Part shown: positions 1-8,737 of the stretch, in pieces | Numbering within the stretch: position 1 is the stretch's first letter | Layout of the letters: every line of letters begins with the position of its first letter | DNA from: Candidatus Obscuribacterales bacterium | Lineage (GTDB): Bacteria > Cyanobacteriota > Vampirovibrionia > Obscuribacterales > Obscuribacteraceae | Assembly (NCBI GenBank): GCA_019744775.1 | Contig: JAIETZ010000002.1 | Span: forward strand, 496,001-560,000 | Length of the DNA stretch: 64,000 bases | Reading direction: 5' to 3' | Notes under the pieces: generated by a model | The model's input: only the letters and a program-made list of their open reading frames with translations | What the model was told of the DNA's origin: nothing | Databases searched by the model: none | Made by a program: the position numbers and the translations under genes

Positions 1-1079
1 GACGTCATTTTCAATTTAAGACAAGCAAGACCCCATATAAAAGGCAGCGAGTAGATATGACACGATCCTGGATTGAAATCCGAGCCCAAAGCAACTGCAA
101 CGCCTGAATCGATCATCCGGCGAGCTCTTGCGTGATCATTCAAGTTCAAAAAGAATGAGGTGCCCGGCAAAAGTACAGCCACTGTATTTGATTTTGCAAG
201 TAAATCAATTTCCGCATCACTTACATTCAATAAATGATCTGCGCTTTGCGCTTTTAAATTAACTGCCAACGTGGTGGCACCCAAATTAGCGAATTCATCG
301 GAATGAACTTTCGGCGTTAACCCATGTCTCACACCAGCTTCGAGAATTTTCTTGGTTTCATCGAGAGTGAAATATCCTTCGTCACAGAAGACATCATTAA
401 AGACGGTGGCTCTACCATTGGCGGAGCTTCGCGATACCCGTTCTGATACCAAAGGCAACATGCGTTCAGTGATATCTTCGATATATTTTTCGCGGTTTTG
501 ATCAGCTGGAAAAGCATGAGCGGCCATGAAAGTCGGCACCAACTCAACCGGCTGAATCTCATTGAGCTTCAGAATTGCCTCGAACATTCTCAATTCGGAA
601 TCAACGGACAAACCATAGCCAGTTTTGACTTCACATGACGTCGTGCCGGATTCGACCATGCGCTTTAATCGCTCTTTGCCCAAAGATACCAATTCATCTA
701 CTGATGCATTTCTAGTGGCCCGCATACTGGCCACTATGCCACCACCAGCTTCGGCAATCTCCTTATATGTCTTGCCCTGACAACGAAGTCCAAATTCATC
801 GGCCCTGTTGCCGGCAAAGATCAAATGCGTGTGCGGATCAACTAACCCTGGTGTAACCAGTCTGCCTTCAGCGTCAATTTTTTTTGTTGAGTCGGTGATA
901 CTGCATTTTGCCAGTACTTCCTTTTCAGATCCGCAAGCGACGATTTTGCCATCGGCAATTGCCACCGCTGCATTTTTTACGCGGTTAATCTTGCCCATCG
1001 CACTTCCATGTGCCGGCACGTTTTCCAAGTGAGGTGTTGCCAGCTCACCAATGGAATGAATAAGTAAATCGACAGCCAA
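1..1079 (-). CDS. hutI: Imidazolonepropionase, C-terminus cut by window edge
   Basis: HutI hydrolyses 4-imidazolone-5-propanoate to N-formimino-glutamate, the third step of histidine breakdown, in the cytoplasm. My translation is open for about 359 residues; the family is about 400-420 long, so the last 40-60 residues lie outside the window. The metal-binding motif DPHTHLIFAGNR and the family motifs CEVKTGYGLS and DVFCDEG are visible, as is a late HSDEFANLG metal-binding segment. The start is TTG at 1079, with AAGGAA six bases upstream; no in-frame ATG fits the conserved N-terminus better. Other hut genes are not seen in the window, so pathway context is missing. Identification is firm. Confidence 0.93.
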   Translation of the reverse strand, partial: MAVDLLIHSIGELATPHLENVPAHGSAMGKINRVKNAAVAIADGKIVACGSEKEVLAKCSITDSTKKIDAEGRLVTPGLVDPHTHLIFAGNRADEFGLRCQGKTYKEIAEAGGGIVASMRATRNASVDELVSLGKERLKRMVESGTTSCEVKTGYGLSVDSELRMFEAILKLNEIQPVELVPTFMAAHAFPADQNREKYIEDITERMLPLVSERVSRSSANGRATVFNDVFCDEGYFTLDETKKILEAGVRHGLTPKVHSDEFANLGATTLAVNLKAQSADHLLNVSDAEIDLLAKSNTVAVLLPGTSFFLNLNDHARARRMIDSGVAVALGSDFNPGSCHIYSLPFIWGLACLKLKMT

Positions 1080-1153
1080 GTTAGTTCCTTATATATAAGT
1101 ACGCAGCCAACACGTGGTCAGGGCGAATTATAGATACTTGGCTTCCGTCGCGC

Positions 1154-1927
1154 TTATGCCGTCTTGGATATTGGTCTTATTTGCTGACGACCTTGTGAAA
1201 ATTTAGCCTCCAAGAAATTACAGCGCTTGCAAGTTTGACGCGCGCAATCATAATGCTCAGGCTCTTTCATTTCAGAAAGTGTTTTCAAAAGATCCGGCCA
1301 GTGAAGACGGAAAGTCGACTCTTCCATTGGAATAGTTACCGTCTGTCTTTCCGGACTACCAATTTGCACAAAAGTCATTGAGACTTTGTCGAACGGCCAA
1401 CGACAACGCAGCTTTTCAGCAAGGTACTGCTTCACCAACATTGATGATGACGGCCAAGCCGGATCAAATGGCTTCAGTGGTTTTAAATGGAAGTCAACAA
1501 GCTCAAGACGTCTTTGACTTGGATAGTAGAGAATCAAATCAAAAGTATCTTCCAGATAAACACGCAAACTGCCAATGCGTGCTCTTACCTTTAAATTGAT
1601 ACCAACGATTTGTGCGCCGGCAGGCTTATATCCATTTAGAAGATATTGAGACAAAGTCTTGTGAGTATAGAGAAACGCTTTGGCTGCTCTGTCGTTGCTC
1701 ATCTCATCTGCTGGCCAATGTTGTCCCATGAACTTCAACAATTGATGCATATTGGCAACCTTGCCGCGATTTATTTCAGCAATTGCCCGCAAGAGAAAAC
1801 TCTTGACAGTTTTGTCGCCACTTGCCACTTTACGACCAGTAATGAGGCTCTCATACGCCATCCAGTAAGCCTTTCGGCATACTTTGAACGTTTCGATCAT
1901 GGCAGGTGTAAACAAGGTTCTTTCCAT
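1154..1927 (-). CDS. PD-(D/E)XK nuclease-fold protein, RecB/Cas4-like with Cys cluster
   Basis: A 257-residue protein with the layout of RecB-family/Cas4-like nucleases. An N-terminal helix carries a single Cys (FKVCRKAYW, about residue 17). An LEDTFDLI strand and an LELVDFHL strand match the two acidic positions of the fold, and a C-terminal C-x4-C-x2-C group (DCARQTCKRC) is in the position where related proteins bind a 4Fe-4S cluster with the N-terminal Cys. The Lys normally expected in the D/E-x-K motif appears to be His, so catalytic activity is uncertain. It is divergent from xseA, another DNA-degrading enzyme. The start has AGGGGG six bases upstream. Fold assignment is by motif reading only. 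Confidence 0.6.
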   Translation of the reverse strand: MERTLFTPAMIETFKVCRKAYWMAYESLITGRKVASGDKTVKSFLLRAIAEINRGKVANMHQLLKFMGQHWPADEMSNDRAAKAFLYTHKTLSQYLLNGYKPAGAQIVGINLKVRARIGSLRVYLEDTFDLILYYPSQRRLELVDFHLKPLKPFDPAWPSSSMLVKQYLAEKLRCRWPFDKVSMTFVQIGSPERQTVTIPMEESTFRLHWPDLLKTLSEMKEPEHYDCARQTCKRCNFLEAKFSQGRQQIRPISKTA

Positions 1928-1975
1928 TGGAACCCCCTTTCGAGTTGACTACCTTACTTTTGTATGTCATACCAA

Positions 1976-2003
1976 TATATAGGTGTCCTTAAACCAGCGT
2001 CAA
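1976..2003 (-). promoter_or_regulatory. Sigma-70-like promoter for the RecB/Cas4-like gene
   Basis: Read on the minus strand there is a TTGACG -35 box (1998-2003), a 16-base spacer and a TATATA -10 box (1976-1981). It lies about 50 bases upstream of the start at 1927, in the gap between divergent genes. Confidence 0.5.
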
Positions 2004-2049
2004 CTTAAATGTGGCGGATCCGGGATAATTAATCGAAAGGCAAAAAGAG

Positions 2050-3282
2050 ATGAGCGTACCGCAACCCCAATTCGGACAACTCAACCCTGTACTTACCGTT
2101 TCGGAATTTACAGGTTTAATTAAAGACGTCCTGGAAGAGACCTTCGACGCCGTAGCCATCGTTGGCGAAATAAGCAACGCCAAACTCTACCCATCCGGCC
2201 ACTGGTACTTCTCTTTAAAGGATAAGGACGCAACTATTTCCTGCGTCTGTTTTAGAAATGCCGCTCAATATTTGAAATTTGAATTAGAAGATGGCTTGCA
2301 AGTTGTCGCCAAAGGCAAGATTTCTGTCTATCCACCACGCGGCAACTATCAAATAGTAGTCACCGGACTTGAGCCTGTCGGCATCGGTCAATGGCAATTA
2401 GCTTTTGAACAACTGCGCGAAAAATTAGATAAAGAAGGATTGTTGGATCCTGAACGCAAAAGACCAATTCCGGCAACGCCACGTTGCGTCGGTGTCGTCA
2501 CCAGTATTGCCGGTGCTGCGCTGCGCGACATCTTGAGCGTTTTCAAAAGACGCAATCCGGGACTGCGCGTAATCATCAGTCCATCAAAAGTACAAGGCGA
2601 AGGCAGCGCAGAAGAAATTGCTCAGGCTATTGAAAGCCTCAACGAAGTGCCTGGAGTTGATGCCATCATTGTCGCCCGCGGTGGCGGCTCAATTGAAGAT
2701 CTCTGGTCATTCAATACAGAAATTGTTGCGCGTGCTGTTGCCGCATCGGGCGTGCCTACTATTTCCGGTGTCGGTCACGAAACAGACGTGACTATCTGCG
2801 ACCTGGTTGCCGACTTGCGCGCGCCGACGCCAACAGCTGCGGCCGAACTTGTCTCACGCGGTCACATGGAAATGGCCAGCGCCTGGACCAACTTGCACAG
2901 ACGCTTGCTCGACAGAATTACAGAAAAGCTAGCGACAGCAAGATATAGATTTGAAAAAGCCGATCCGTGGCCGGAACTTCTGCGCTATGCCGATCGCTTG
3001 CAGCATTTGCATCTAAAGCTGCAGAATCTGCGCCATAAATTATTGAATACCAGCGAAACCTTGCTTGCAGAAAACAAACATCGCTGGACTATGGCATATG
3101 AGAAGTTGATGGTCTTAGGACCCCTGAATGTCTTACAACGCGGCTTCGCCGTCATTCGAAATAAAGATGGTGAAATCATCACCAAAGCACACAAGGTAAA
3201 AGAAGGAGACACAGTAGAAGCATTGTTGGCCAAGGGCAAACTAAAACTCAAAGTCATCGAATGCGAATCTGACTGGTACTAG
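2050..3282 (+). CDS. xseA: Exodeoxyribonuclease VII large subunit
   Basis: Catalytic subunit of exonuclease VII, which degrades single-stranded DNA from both ends into oligonucleotides in the cytoplasm. The 410-residue length is normal. An N-terminal OB-fold with SGHWYFSLKD (residues 49-58) is followed by the catalytic domain with VTSIAGAALRDIL (150-162), ARGGGSIEDLW (209-219), GVGHETD (240-246) and DLRAPTPTAAA (255-265), then a helical coiled region and a C-terminal segment with LQRGFAV. The ATG at 2050 follows an AAAAGAG purine stretch. The small subunit gene starts 13 bases after the stop, so the two form an operon. Confidence 0.97.
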   Translation: MSVPQPQFGQLNPVLTVSEFTGLIKDVLEETFDAVAIVGEISNAKLYPSGHWYFSLKDKDATISCVCFRNAAQYLKFELEDGLQVVAKGKISVYPPRGNYQIVVTGLEPVGIGQWQLAFEQLREKLDKEGLLDPERKRPIPATPRCVGVVTSIAGAALRDILSVFKRRNPGLRVIISPSKVQGEGSAEEIAQAIESLNEVPGVDAIIVARGGGSIEDLWSFNTEIVARAVAASGVPTISGVGHETDVTICDLVADLRAPTPTAAAELVSRGHMEMASAWTNLHRRLLDRITEKLATARYRFEKADPWPELLRYADRLQHLHLKLQNLRHKLLNTSETLLAENKHRWTMAYEKLMVLGPLNVLQRGFAVIRNKDGEIITKAHKVKEGDTVEALLAKGKLKLKVIECESDWY

Positions 3283-3295
3283 AAAGGAGCAACTA

Positions 3296-3529
3296 ATGTC
3301 TAAAGAAAAAGATTTTGAATCAACATTGAAAGACCTCGAGAAAATCGTCGGTAAACTAGACGGTGAGATAAAACTCGAAGAAGCACTTGAGCTTTTTGAA
3401 GAAGGCATCAAGCTAAGCTCCGACTGCGAAAAATTCCTCACTACCGCCGAACAAAAGGTCGAGCTGCTAAAGCGCCAAGCTGACGGAACAGCAACGCTTG
3501 AAATGTTCGTCGAAGTCGCTGCGGAATAA
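3296..3529 (+). CDS. xseB: Exodeoxyribonuclease VII small subunit
   Basis: Small helical subunit that packs around XseA in exonuclease VII. The 77-residue protein has the family pattern: FESTLKDLEKIVGKLDGEI near the N-terminus, then LEEALELFEEGIKLS and a short helical tail. It has a clear AGGAG ribosome site (AAAGGAGCAACT) just before the ATG and follows xseA closely. A strong hairpin terminator (3551-3577) lies just downstream. Confidence 0.95.
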   Translation: MSKEKDFESTLKDLEKIVGKLDGEIKLEEALELFEEGIKLSSDCEKFLTTAEQKVELLKRQADGTATLEMFVEVAAE

Positions 3530-3550
3530 ATCAGTTCATATTACAAACAA

Positions 3551-3577
3551 AAAGACCTTGCAAAAAGCAAGGTCTTT
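3551..3577. terminator. Bidirectional intrinsic terminator between xseB and rplI
   Basis: A perfect 11-bp stem AAAGACCTTGC/GCAAGGTCTTT with an AAAAA loop, followed by a T run on the plus strand and preceded by A-rich sequence that gives T-rich RNA on the minus strand. It sits between convergent xseB and rplI and can serve both. Confidence 0.88.
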
Positions 3578-3594
3578 TTTAATTATGCGTAGAT

Positions 3595-3609
3595 GCGCAT
3601 TGCATGCGC
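3595..3609. repeat. REP-like palindrome, copy 1 (short form)
   Basis: The 15-mer GCGCATTGCATGCGC, found again at 15341-15355 and 32105-32119. It lies just 3' of the rplI stop. This copy lacks the longer GGG/CCCGTTC flanks shared by the other two. Confidence 0.6.
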
Positions 3610-3616
3610 GCACCAA

Positions 3617-4066
3617 TTACTCAGCGTGCACTTCAACCATGATTTCAGCTTGCACTTCCGGTGCGAGCTTTACTGTTGCCGGGAAGTTGCCGAGGAAGCT
3701 GATATCGTCAGCGGTCTTTACTGTGCGCTTGTCGATTTCAGTGTTCAATTCTTTGGACAACACTTGAGCAATTTCTTTGTTGGTTATCTTGCCGTAAAGC
3801 TTGCCGCCTTCGCCAGCTTTTGCTGCGAGTTTGACGGTACCAACTTCTTTGATCTTCTCAGCGAGATCAAGAAATGCCTGGTGCTGAATGTCTGCTTTCT
3901 TACGCAGAGCAGCCAAATCTTCTTCGCGTTTTTTCAATGTGCCGTCGGTTGCTACGACAGCCAAGTTTCTTGGTTGCAAAAAATTGCGGAAGTAACCGTC
4001 GCTTGATTCAACGACATCTCCAGCTTTGCCTAATTTGGCGACGTTTTGTTGCAGAATTATTTTCAT
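3617..4066 (-). CDS. rplI: 50S ribosomal protein L9
   Basis: L9 binds 23S rRNA at the base of the L1 stalk and helps hold the reading frame. The 149-residue length is standard. The N-terminal domain begins MKIILQQNVAKLGKAGD and holds the signature GYFRNFLQPRNLA; a long charged connecting helix and a C-terminal domain with GKLYGKITNKEIA follow. A GGAGAAG ribosome site precedes the ATG. A TATAAT hexamer at 4135-4140 (minus strand), about 70 bases upstream, may be its -10 box, but no good -35 is seen. The gene is isolated from the usual rpsF-ssb-rpsR partners. Confidence 0.96.
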   Translation of the reverse strand: MKIILQQNVAKLGKAGDVVESSDGYFRNFLQPRNLAVVATDGTLKKREEDLAALRKKADIQHQAFLDLAEKIKEVGTVKLAAKAGEGGKLYGKITNKEIAQVLSKELNTEIDKRTVKTADDISFLGNFPATVKLAPEVQAEIMVEVHAE

Positions 4067-4198
4067 GACTTCTCCGGAGGTAACGGCTCAAAAGCCAGCG
4101 AGTAGATAAGGTCTCGCGCCTGAACCAATTGACAATTATAAGACTTTACCATGAAGGCGCGGCAGATTTGCGGTCTATAAGCCTTCGTTCATGATCCT

Positions 4199-4657
4199 TT
4201 ATGAACGCTCACGAAACATGGCTCGAATGCCCGAGGGGTCGGAGTTGAAGCCAAGGCGCTTGTAGAAGCCGTCCCGACCTGGGTCGGCATAGAGCGTAAT
4301 CAGGGAAATCGGGTACTGGTCTAGCTGATTGATAATTTCTCGCATGATGCGCTTGCCCAGTCCCAAACGCTGGTAACTTGGGCGTACAGCCACGTCCCAG
4401 ATAGTTGCATTAAAAACTTTATCGCCTGTGGCGCGGGCAAAACCAACCAACAAATCGCCATCCCAGGCACTGACAACAGCGAGGCTGTTAGCTAAAGCGC
4501 GGTTAATCAAATCGGGGTCGCGTCGAGCCCAACCCACAGATGCGCATAAGTCCTGCAGCGCTTCCGGCACTAACGTCTTCTCAGTGCTAATAACTACGCT
4601 GGCAAGACGACTTTGCTTGTCGGTATCCAGTTTTCTGAAAAAGCCTGTGAAAACCAT
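4199..4657 (-). CDS. GNAT N-acetyltransferase, Ycf52-like
   Basis: A 152-residue GCN5-related acetyltransferase that uses acetyl-CoA. The pattern SVGWARRDPDLINRAL, then GFARATGDKVFNATIWDVAV, the acetyl-CoA loop RLGLGKR, and the end FYKRLGFNSDPSGI closely follow the Ycf52/plastid GNAT family known from cyanobacteria, red algae and plant plastids. The natural substrate is not known; plant relatives acetylate protein N-termini and lysines. It lies 20 bases downstream of rlmD on the same strand, so it may be co-transcribed. This is the best lineage marker in the window. Confidence 0.85.
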   Translation of the reverse strand: MVFTGFFRKLDTDKQSRLASVVISTEKTLVPEALQDLCASVGWARRDPDLINRALANSLAVVSAWDGDLLVGFARATGDKVFNATIWDVAVRPSYQRLGLGKRIMREIINQLDQYPISLITLYADPGRDGFYKRLGFNSDPSGIRAMFRERS

Positions 4658-4677
4658 TTCTGCCCTCGCGGCGGCCG

Positions 4678-6276
4678 TTATGACTGGCGCTCAATTGTGG
4701 TTACGCTTTCAACGTGATAGGTCTGAGGAAACATATCCACTGGTTGAACCCGTTTAGTTTTATACCCATTTTGCTCAATTATCTTCAGATCGCGAGCTAA
4801 TGTCGCCGGATTGCAACTTACATAGATAATTCGCTTCGGGTTTAGGGCAAAAACTGCGTTCAACGCATCAGGGCTGCAACCCTTGCGCGGCGGATCAAGA
4901 AGCACAACATCAGCATTACCGTGAATGCGCTCTGTTACTTCCGGCAGCATTTTCTCGACTGTACCCAAGCAAAACTCTACATTTGCCACGCCATTCAGTT
5001 CGAGATTTGTCCGGCCATCTTCAACAGCCGGCTCAATTTCTTCAATGGCAATAACTTTCTCTGCAAAAGGCGACAACCAAATGGACATCGTGCCCACGCC
5101 GGCATAAGCATCTACAAGTGTTTTGGGTTTACTGCCGAATTCCAACAACGCATCGGCAACAGCTTCCAAAAGCTTGCCTGCCTGCTCTGTGTTTATTTGG
5201 AAAAAGCTCGCCGGAGATAGGCGGAATTTTATGCCGCGAGTAAGCAATTCCGGAAAATCCGAGCGCGTGCTTTTCAATTCTTCGGTAATAAATGATTCGC
5301 CTGCCAGGCAAATTGTCGTGCCGCCAAGAATTCTGTTGCCTCTATCCGGATTGAGATTAATGCAAACGCCTACTGCCTGCGGCAACTCGCTCATCAGATC
5401 TTCGGCAATTCTTTCCAACATCTCCGGTTGTAGCCTACCCGGAATAATTTTTTTGCCGTGCGCGCTTCCGAATCTAGGCTTCTCGCGTTTCGGCTCAACA
5501 CTTGTCGGATCACCTTCCTCATCTTCATCGGAAGTCTCAAATGATTGAACCGATTGCAACAATTCCTCGCTAAATCCGCTTGAGCGCAAATGTTCAACAC
5601 TGGAATTCAACACCAGCGTAATCAGCAATTTATTGTTGGCAAAACTAAAGCGCCCTAGTATGTGACGCAAGAGTCCTTTATGCGAACGCTCATCATAGGC
5701 TGTCATCGCATGACGCTCGCAAACAGCTTTTACCGATTCAAGCATTTCATCCAAAGCTTGTGGTTGTACAGGACAAAACTTGACGTTGATTAGCTTGTGA
5801 CTGCCTTGCCCATAATAACCGGCAAGAATGCGCGTCGAATCATGGGGATGCCTTACAGGAAATTGCGCCTTATTACGATAGTGGAGATTGTTTTGAGCAC
5901 CGATGGCAGTCTGAACCAAATCCGGACTTAGTCCGCCTATATGTTTAATGGCTTGCCTGACGATATCCTCTTTTGCTTTTAGTTGATAGTCATAGCTAAT
6001 GTGCTGCCACTGACAGCCGCCGCAAACTTTGAATATTTTGCAGGGTGGTTCTTGCCTTTGAGCTGAAGGCTCAACTACTGATTCAACTATTCCGCGAGCA
6101 AAATTCTTGCGAACATCGACAAGTTGTACTTCCACAACATCTTCGGGCGCCACGCGCGATACAAATACAGGAATGCCTTCATGCCGGCTGACACCGTCGC
6201 CGCCGGGCGCCAAGGACTGGATGTTTAGCCGGACTATTTGTCCGCGGCTAAGTTGATGAGTGCGTTCGTTTACCAA
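4678..6276 (-). CDS. rlmD: 23S rRNA (uracil-C5)-methyltransferase, RlmD/RumA family
   Basis: SAM-dependent methylase that makes 5-methyluridine in 23S rRNA. The N-terminal TRAM domain (about residues 10-65) is followed by four iron-sulfur Cys (79, 85, 88 and 168, with CGGCQWQHI), the SAM motif VDAYAGVGTMSIW (388-400), VVLLDPPRKGCSPD, and the catalytic Cys 488 in SCNPATLARDL. At 532 residues it is longer than the usual 430-460. The excess is an acidic, Pro- and Lys-rich insertion at about residues 243-283 (TSDEDEEGDP and following). E. coli RlmD acts on U1939, but the exact target in this family varies (RlmCD-type enzymes modify two sites). Its start overlaps the end of the upstream gene by 7 bases. 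Confidence 0.92.
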   Translation of the reverse strand: MVNERTHQLSRGQIVRLNIQSLAPGGDGVSRHEGIPVFVSRVAPEDVVEVQLVDVRKNFARGIVESVVEPSAQRQEPPCKIFKVCGGCQWQHISYDYQLKAKEDIVRQAIKHIGGLSPDLVQTAIGAQNNLHYRNKAQFPVRHPHDSTRILAGYYGQGSHKLINVKFCPVQPQALDEMLESVKAVCERHAMTAYDERSHKGLLRHILGRFSFANNKLLITLVLNSSVEHLRSSGFSEELLQSVQSFETSDEDEEGDPTSVEPKREKPRFGSAHGKKIIPGRLQPEMLERIAEDLMSELPQAVGVCINLNPDRGNRILGGTTICLAGESFITEELKSTRSDFPELLTRGIKFRLSPASFFQINTEQAGKLLEAVADALLEFGSKPKTLVDAYAGVGTMSIWLSPFAEKVIAIEEIEPAVEDGRTNLELNGVANVEFCLGTVEKMLPEVTERIHGNADVVLLDPPRKGCSPDALNAVFALNPKRIIYVSCNPATLARDLKIIEQNGYKTKRVQPVDMFPQTYHVESVTTIERQS

Positions 6277-7400
6277 TGTCTTTCTCCGCCGGGACCCATA
6301 TCAGGAGGACCGTCAAATGGTTGTGCTCTGTCCATTCGCTTGGGGTTGTTTTGTTGTCTCGCCTGCACGACGTCTTCTATCTTATCGTTAAGAGGTTCCA
6401 TTTTCCTCGCCACATCATCAGCACTGCCGTGACGGGCAATGTAATCGACATCGCGATATGACCGCATCAGACGATCAACTTCGTCTTCCGGTACAACGAA
6501 TTTCTGCATTTGCTTGATGCGCTTCACTGCTCGCGCTCTCTCCATCAGCATTGGCCCTGGGCTCGGCGCGTCGCTTCCCAATTCATTTCGCAAAGAATCA
6601 ATCATTTGTTGTTGCTTGCGAGCGAAGTCAGGATGCTCTTGCATTTTTGCTGGTGTCATAGCTTCCGGTTTGGCGAAATTACCCGCGCGCGGTTGTGCAG
6701 TCATGCCGCCAGCTTGCGCGATTCTATCCTTCAATAAATTTATTTGTTGCCCTAGCCCATCACGCTGGTTGTAGCGAGCTAAATCTTCAATCAAAACAAA
6801 ATTTTCAGACAAAGTTTGCAGAAGTCTTTTGTCTACCTTCGTCCCATTAAGCTGCCTTATCTGATTGAGCAGTTGCGCTCTCTCAGAAGCCATCGGCCCT
6901 GCTACGACATCCGAGCGCTGCAAGATTTGTGTGTAACTTTGCTGCCTAAATTGTCCCAACGGATTTGCTTGCGCCTTAATTTGTCCTTTTGTGACATTAA
7001 CGGAAGCCATCAATTGCGTCTGACTTATCTTGCCGGAGCCAAAGCGATTTATGTCGTCGGCTGTCACCAGCATCTTGGTGTACTGCGTTGGATTCTTCGT
7101 TTCGTAAAAATAGACTTCCACTGTCTTGAATTTTTGTGGGTCTAGGGCAATTATCTTGCGGGTGATAAGGACGGCATCAACCTTGCAGTCTTTGTCCGAA
7201 GCCTGAGGGTTGCGAAAGCTGGTAATTAACGCCGAATCATTTGTCAGCACTGGCTTGATGTCATAGCCGGGCGTCAAAATGTGCGCATCTTTCAGCGTCT
7301 TTGTGATTTCTTCAGGGGTCACAGCCCAAACAGGCAAGGTTAGGACAGCAGACAAGAGCCAAGGACTCAGCCGGGTTAAATTCATCAAGCGAAAGAGCAT
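6270..7400 (-). CDS. Secreted protein of unknown function, helical and Gln/Met-rich
   Basis: I do not recognise this 376-residue protein. It begins with a signal peptide (residues 1-26, ending VWA) and has a compact mixed domain to about residue 130 with two Cys-poor strands (VDAVLITRKIIALDP). A long, probably helical region rich in Gln, Met and Arg follows, ending in a Pro/Gly-rich tail. The start has an AAGGGG ribosome site seven bases upstream. It overlaps rlmD by 7 bases, so it is likely the first gene of a minus-strand operon with rlmD and the Ycf52-like gene. It is divergent from sbcD. An envelope or periplasmic location is inferred from the signal peptide alone. Confidence 0.7.
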   Translation of the reverse strand: MLFRLMNLTRLSPWLLSAVLTLPVWAVTPEEITKTLKDAHILTPGYDIKPVLTNDSALITSFRNPQASDKDCKVDAVLITRKIIALDPQKFKTVEVYFYETKNPTQYTKMLVTADDINRFGSGKISQTQLMASVNVTKGQIKAQANPLGQFRQQSYTQILQRSDVVAGPMASERAQLLNQIRQLNGTKVDKRLLQTLSENFVLIEDLARYNQRDGLGQQINLLKDRIAQAGGMTAQPRAGNFAKPEAMTPAKMQEHPDFARKQQQMIDSLRNELGSDAPSPGPMLMERARAVKRIKQMQKFVVPEDEVDRLMRSYRDVDYIARHGSADDVARKMEPLNDKIEDVVQARQQNNPKRMDRAQPFDGPPDMGPGGERHW

Positions 7401-7458
7401 CGTTCACCCCTTTCCTCAATTTTAGCTCCATATTTGAACAAGGCGATACAATATCCAC

Positions 7459-8670
7459 ATGACTATTAACGTCATTCATGTCTCCGACATCCACCTTGGC
7501 TCCGGCGAAGGTCATGGGCGCGTAAATCCGCAAACAGGATTAAATTCGCGTTTTGAGGATTTCGTGCGGGCGCTGACGCAAGTTGTTGACTACACAATTG
7601 CTAACAAGGCGGATATTTTTCTCTTTTCCGGAGACGCCTATCGGACCTCATCGCCAGAGCCCATCTACCAAAAGGTTTTTGCCAAAGAATTAAAACGTTT
7701 ATCCGACGCATCGATTCAGACTATTCTTTTGACCGGCAATCATGATCTAATTTTGCGATCGACAGCCAGTCACTCGATGTCGGTTTTTCAAAGTCTTGAA
7801 GTGCCAAATGTCACTGTCATTGACAAACCAAAAGTTTTTACGCTTGATACCGCTCATGGTGCATGCCAGATTGTAGGCTTGCCTTATGTGACGCGTCACC
7901 ATTTGATGTCGTCGGAAGAGTTTTCCTCTATGGGACAAGTGCAAATTGACAAAGCAATTGTGGAAAAAGTATCAGCGGTGATGCGTGGACTTTATGACGA
8001 ATTAGATGACAAAATTCCCACGCTCGTTACGGCACACATGACTTTAGACAAGGCAATTGCCGGTATAGAAAAAGAATTGCTTGTCGGCTACACGCAGACT
8101 TTTCCATCGGATATTTTTGTTGATCCGCGTATTGATTTTGTCGCCTTGGGGCACGTGCACAAGCATCAAGTCATTCGAGACAATACACCACCAATTGTTT
8201 ACGCAGGCAGCCTCGATCGCATTGACTTCGGGGAAGAGAAAGAAGACAAAGGATTTCTGCACATTGAATTAAATCGCGGCTCAAGCAAATTTGAGTTTCA
8301 CTCAATCTCGCCACGCCCTTTTGTCACAGTCGACTGCGACGTAACAAATTCTGAGGATCCGACAAAACAACTTTTGCAGGCGATAAAAGAAAAGATAAAA
8401 GAAGGTTGTGTCTTGCGTGTTCGCTACAAGATAAAGCAAGAACAAACAGCAAAGTTGAATGTGCAAGAGCTGGAAGATTGCTTGAAGCAGGCAATGTCGG
8501 CACGTCTTATTCCTGAGATAGTTTTTGGACAACGCCTCGGACGCATACCCGAGTTAAATGAAACATCCGTTTCAACGCCTCTGTCGGCACTTGAGTCGTA
8601 CTTGGATCAAGTTGCTCCCGAACGCAAAGAAAAGCTCCTGGAGCGCGCTAAACAGCTCTTGGATGACTAG
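7459..8670 (+). CDS. sbcD: SbcD/Mre11-type DNA repair exonuclease subunit
   Basis: Calcineurin-type metallophosphoesterase that, with the SbcC ATPase, trims DNA ends and opens hairpins. The phosphoesterase motifs are complete: SDIHLG (residues 9-14), SGDAYR (from 57), TGNHD (92-96), TAHMTL and ALGHVHKH. A capping domain (about 280-350) and a helical C-terminus follow. The 403-residue length fits. No sbcC gene is adjacent, unlike the usual sbcDC operon; the partner must be elsewhere, or this is a stand-alone Mre11-like enzyme. Confidence 0.88.
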   Translation: MTINVIHVSDIHLGSGEGHGRVNPQTGLNSRFEDFVRALTQVVDYTIANKADIFLFSGDAYRTSSPEPIYQKVFAKELKRLSDASIQTILLTGNHDLILRSTASHSMSVFQSLEVPNVTVIDKPKVFTLDTAHGACQIVGLPYVTRHHLMSSEEFSSMGQVQIDKAIVEKVSAVMRGLYDELDDKIPTLVTAHMTLDKAIAGIEKELLVGYTQTFPSDIFVDPRIDFVALGHVHKHQVIRDNTPPIVYAGSLDRIDFGEEKEDKGFLHIELNRGSSKFEFHSISPRPFVTVDCDVTNSEDPTKQLLQAIKEKIKEGCVLRVRYKIKQEQTAKLNVQELEDCLKQAMSARLIPEIVFGQRLGRIPELNETSVSTPLSALESYLDQVAPERKEKLLERAKQLLDD

Positions 8671-8737
8671 AATTTCATGCCACAGCCTGTAACAACTCAC
8701 CCCTTGTAAACTCATTTGGGTTAGACTGACGGCACGT

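Noticed and set aside
1154-1927. Cas4-like protein as a sign of a CRISPR-Cas locus
   Set aside because: No direct-repeat array and no cas1, cas2 or effector gene is in the window.
3593-4006. Long open frame on the plus strand opposite rplI
   Set aside because: It is the mirror of a certain ribosomal protein gene and has no ribosome site; composition is that of an antisense frame.
4129-4140. TTGACA followed by a TATAA-like sequence on the plus strand upstream of the GNAT and rplI genes
   Set aside because: The spacing is wrong for a plus-strand promoter and no plus-strand gene follows; only the minus-strand TATAAT may matter for rplI.
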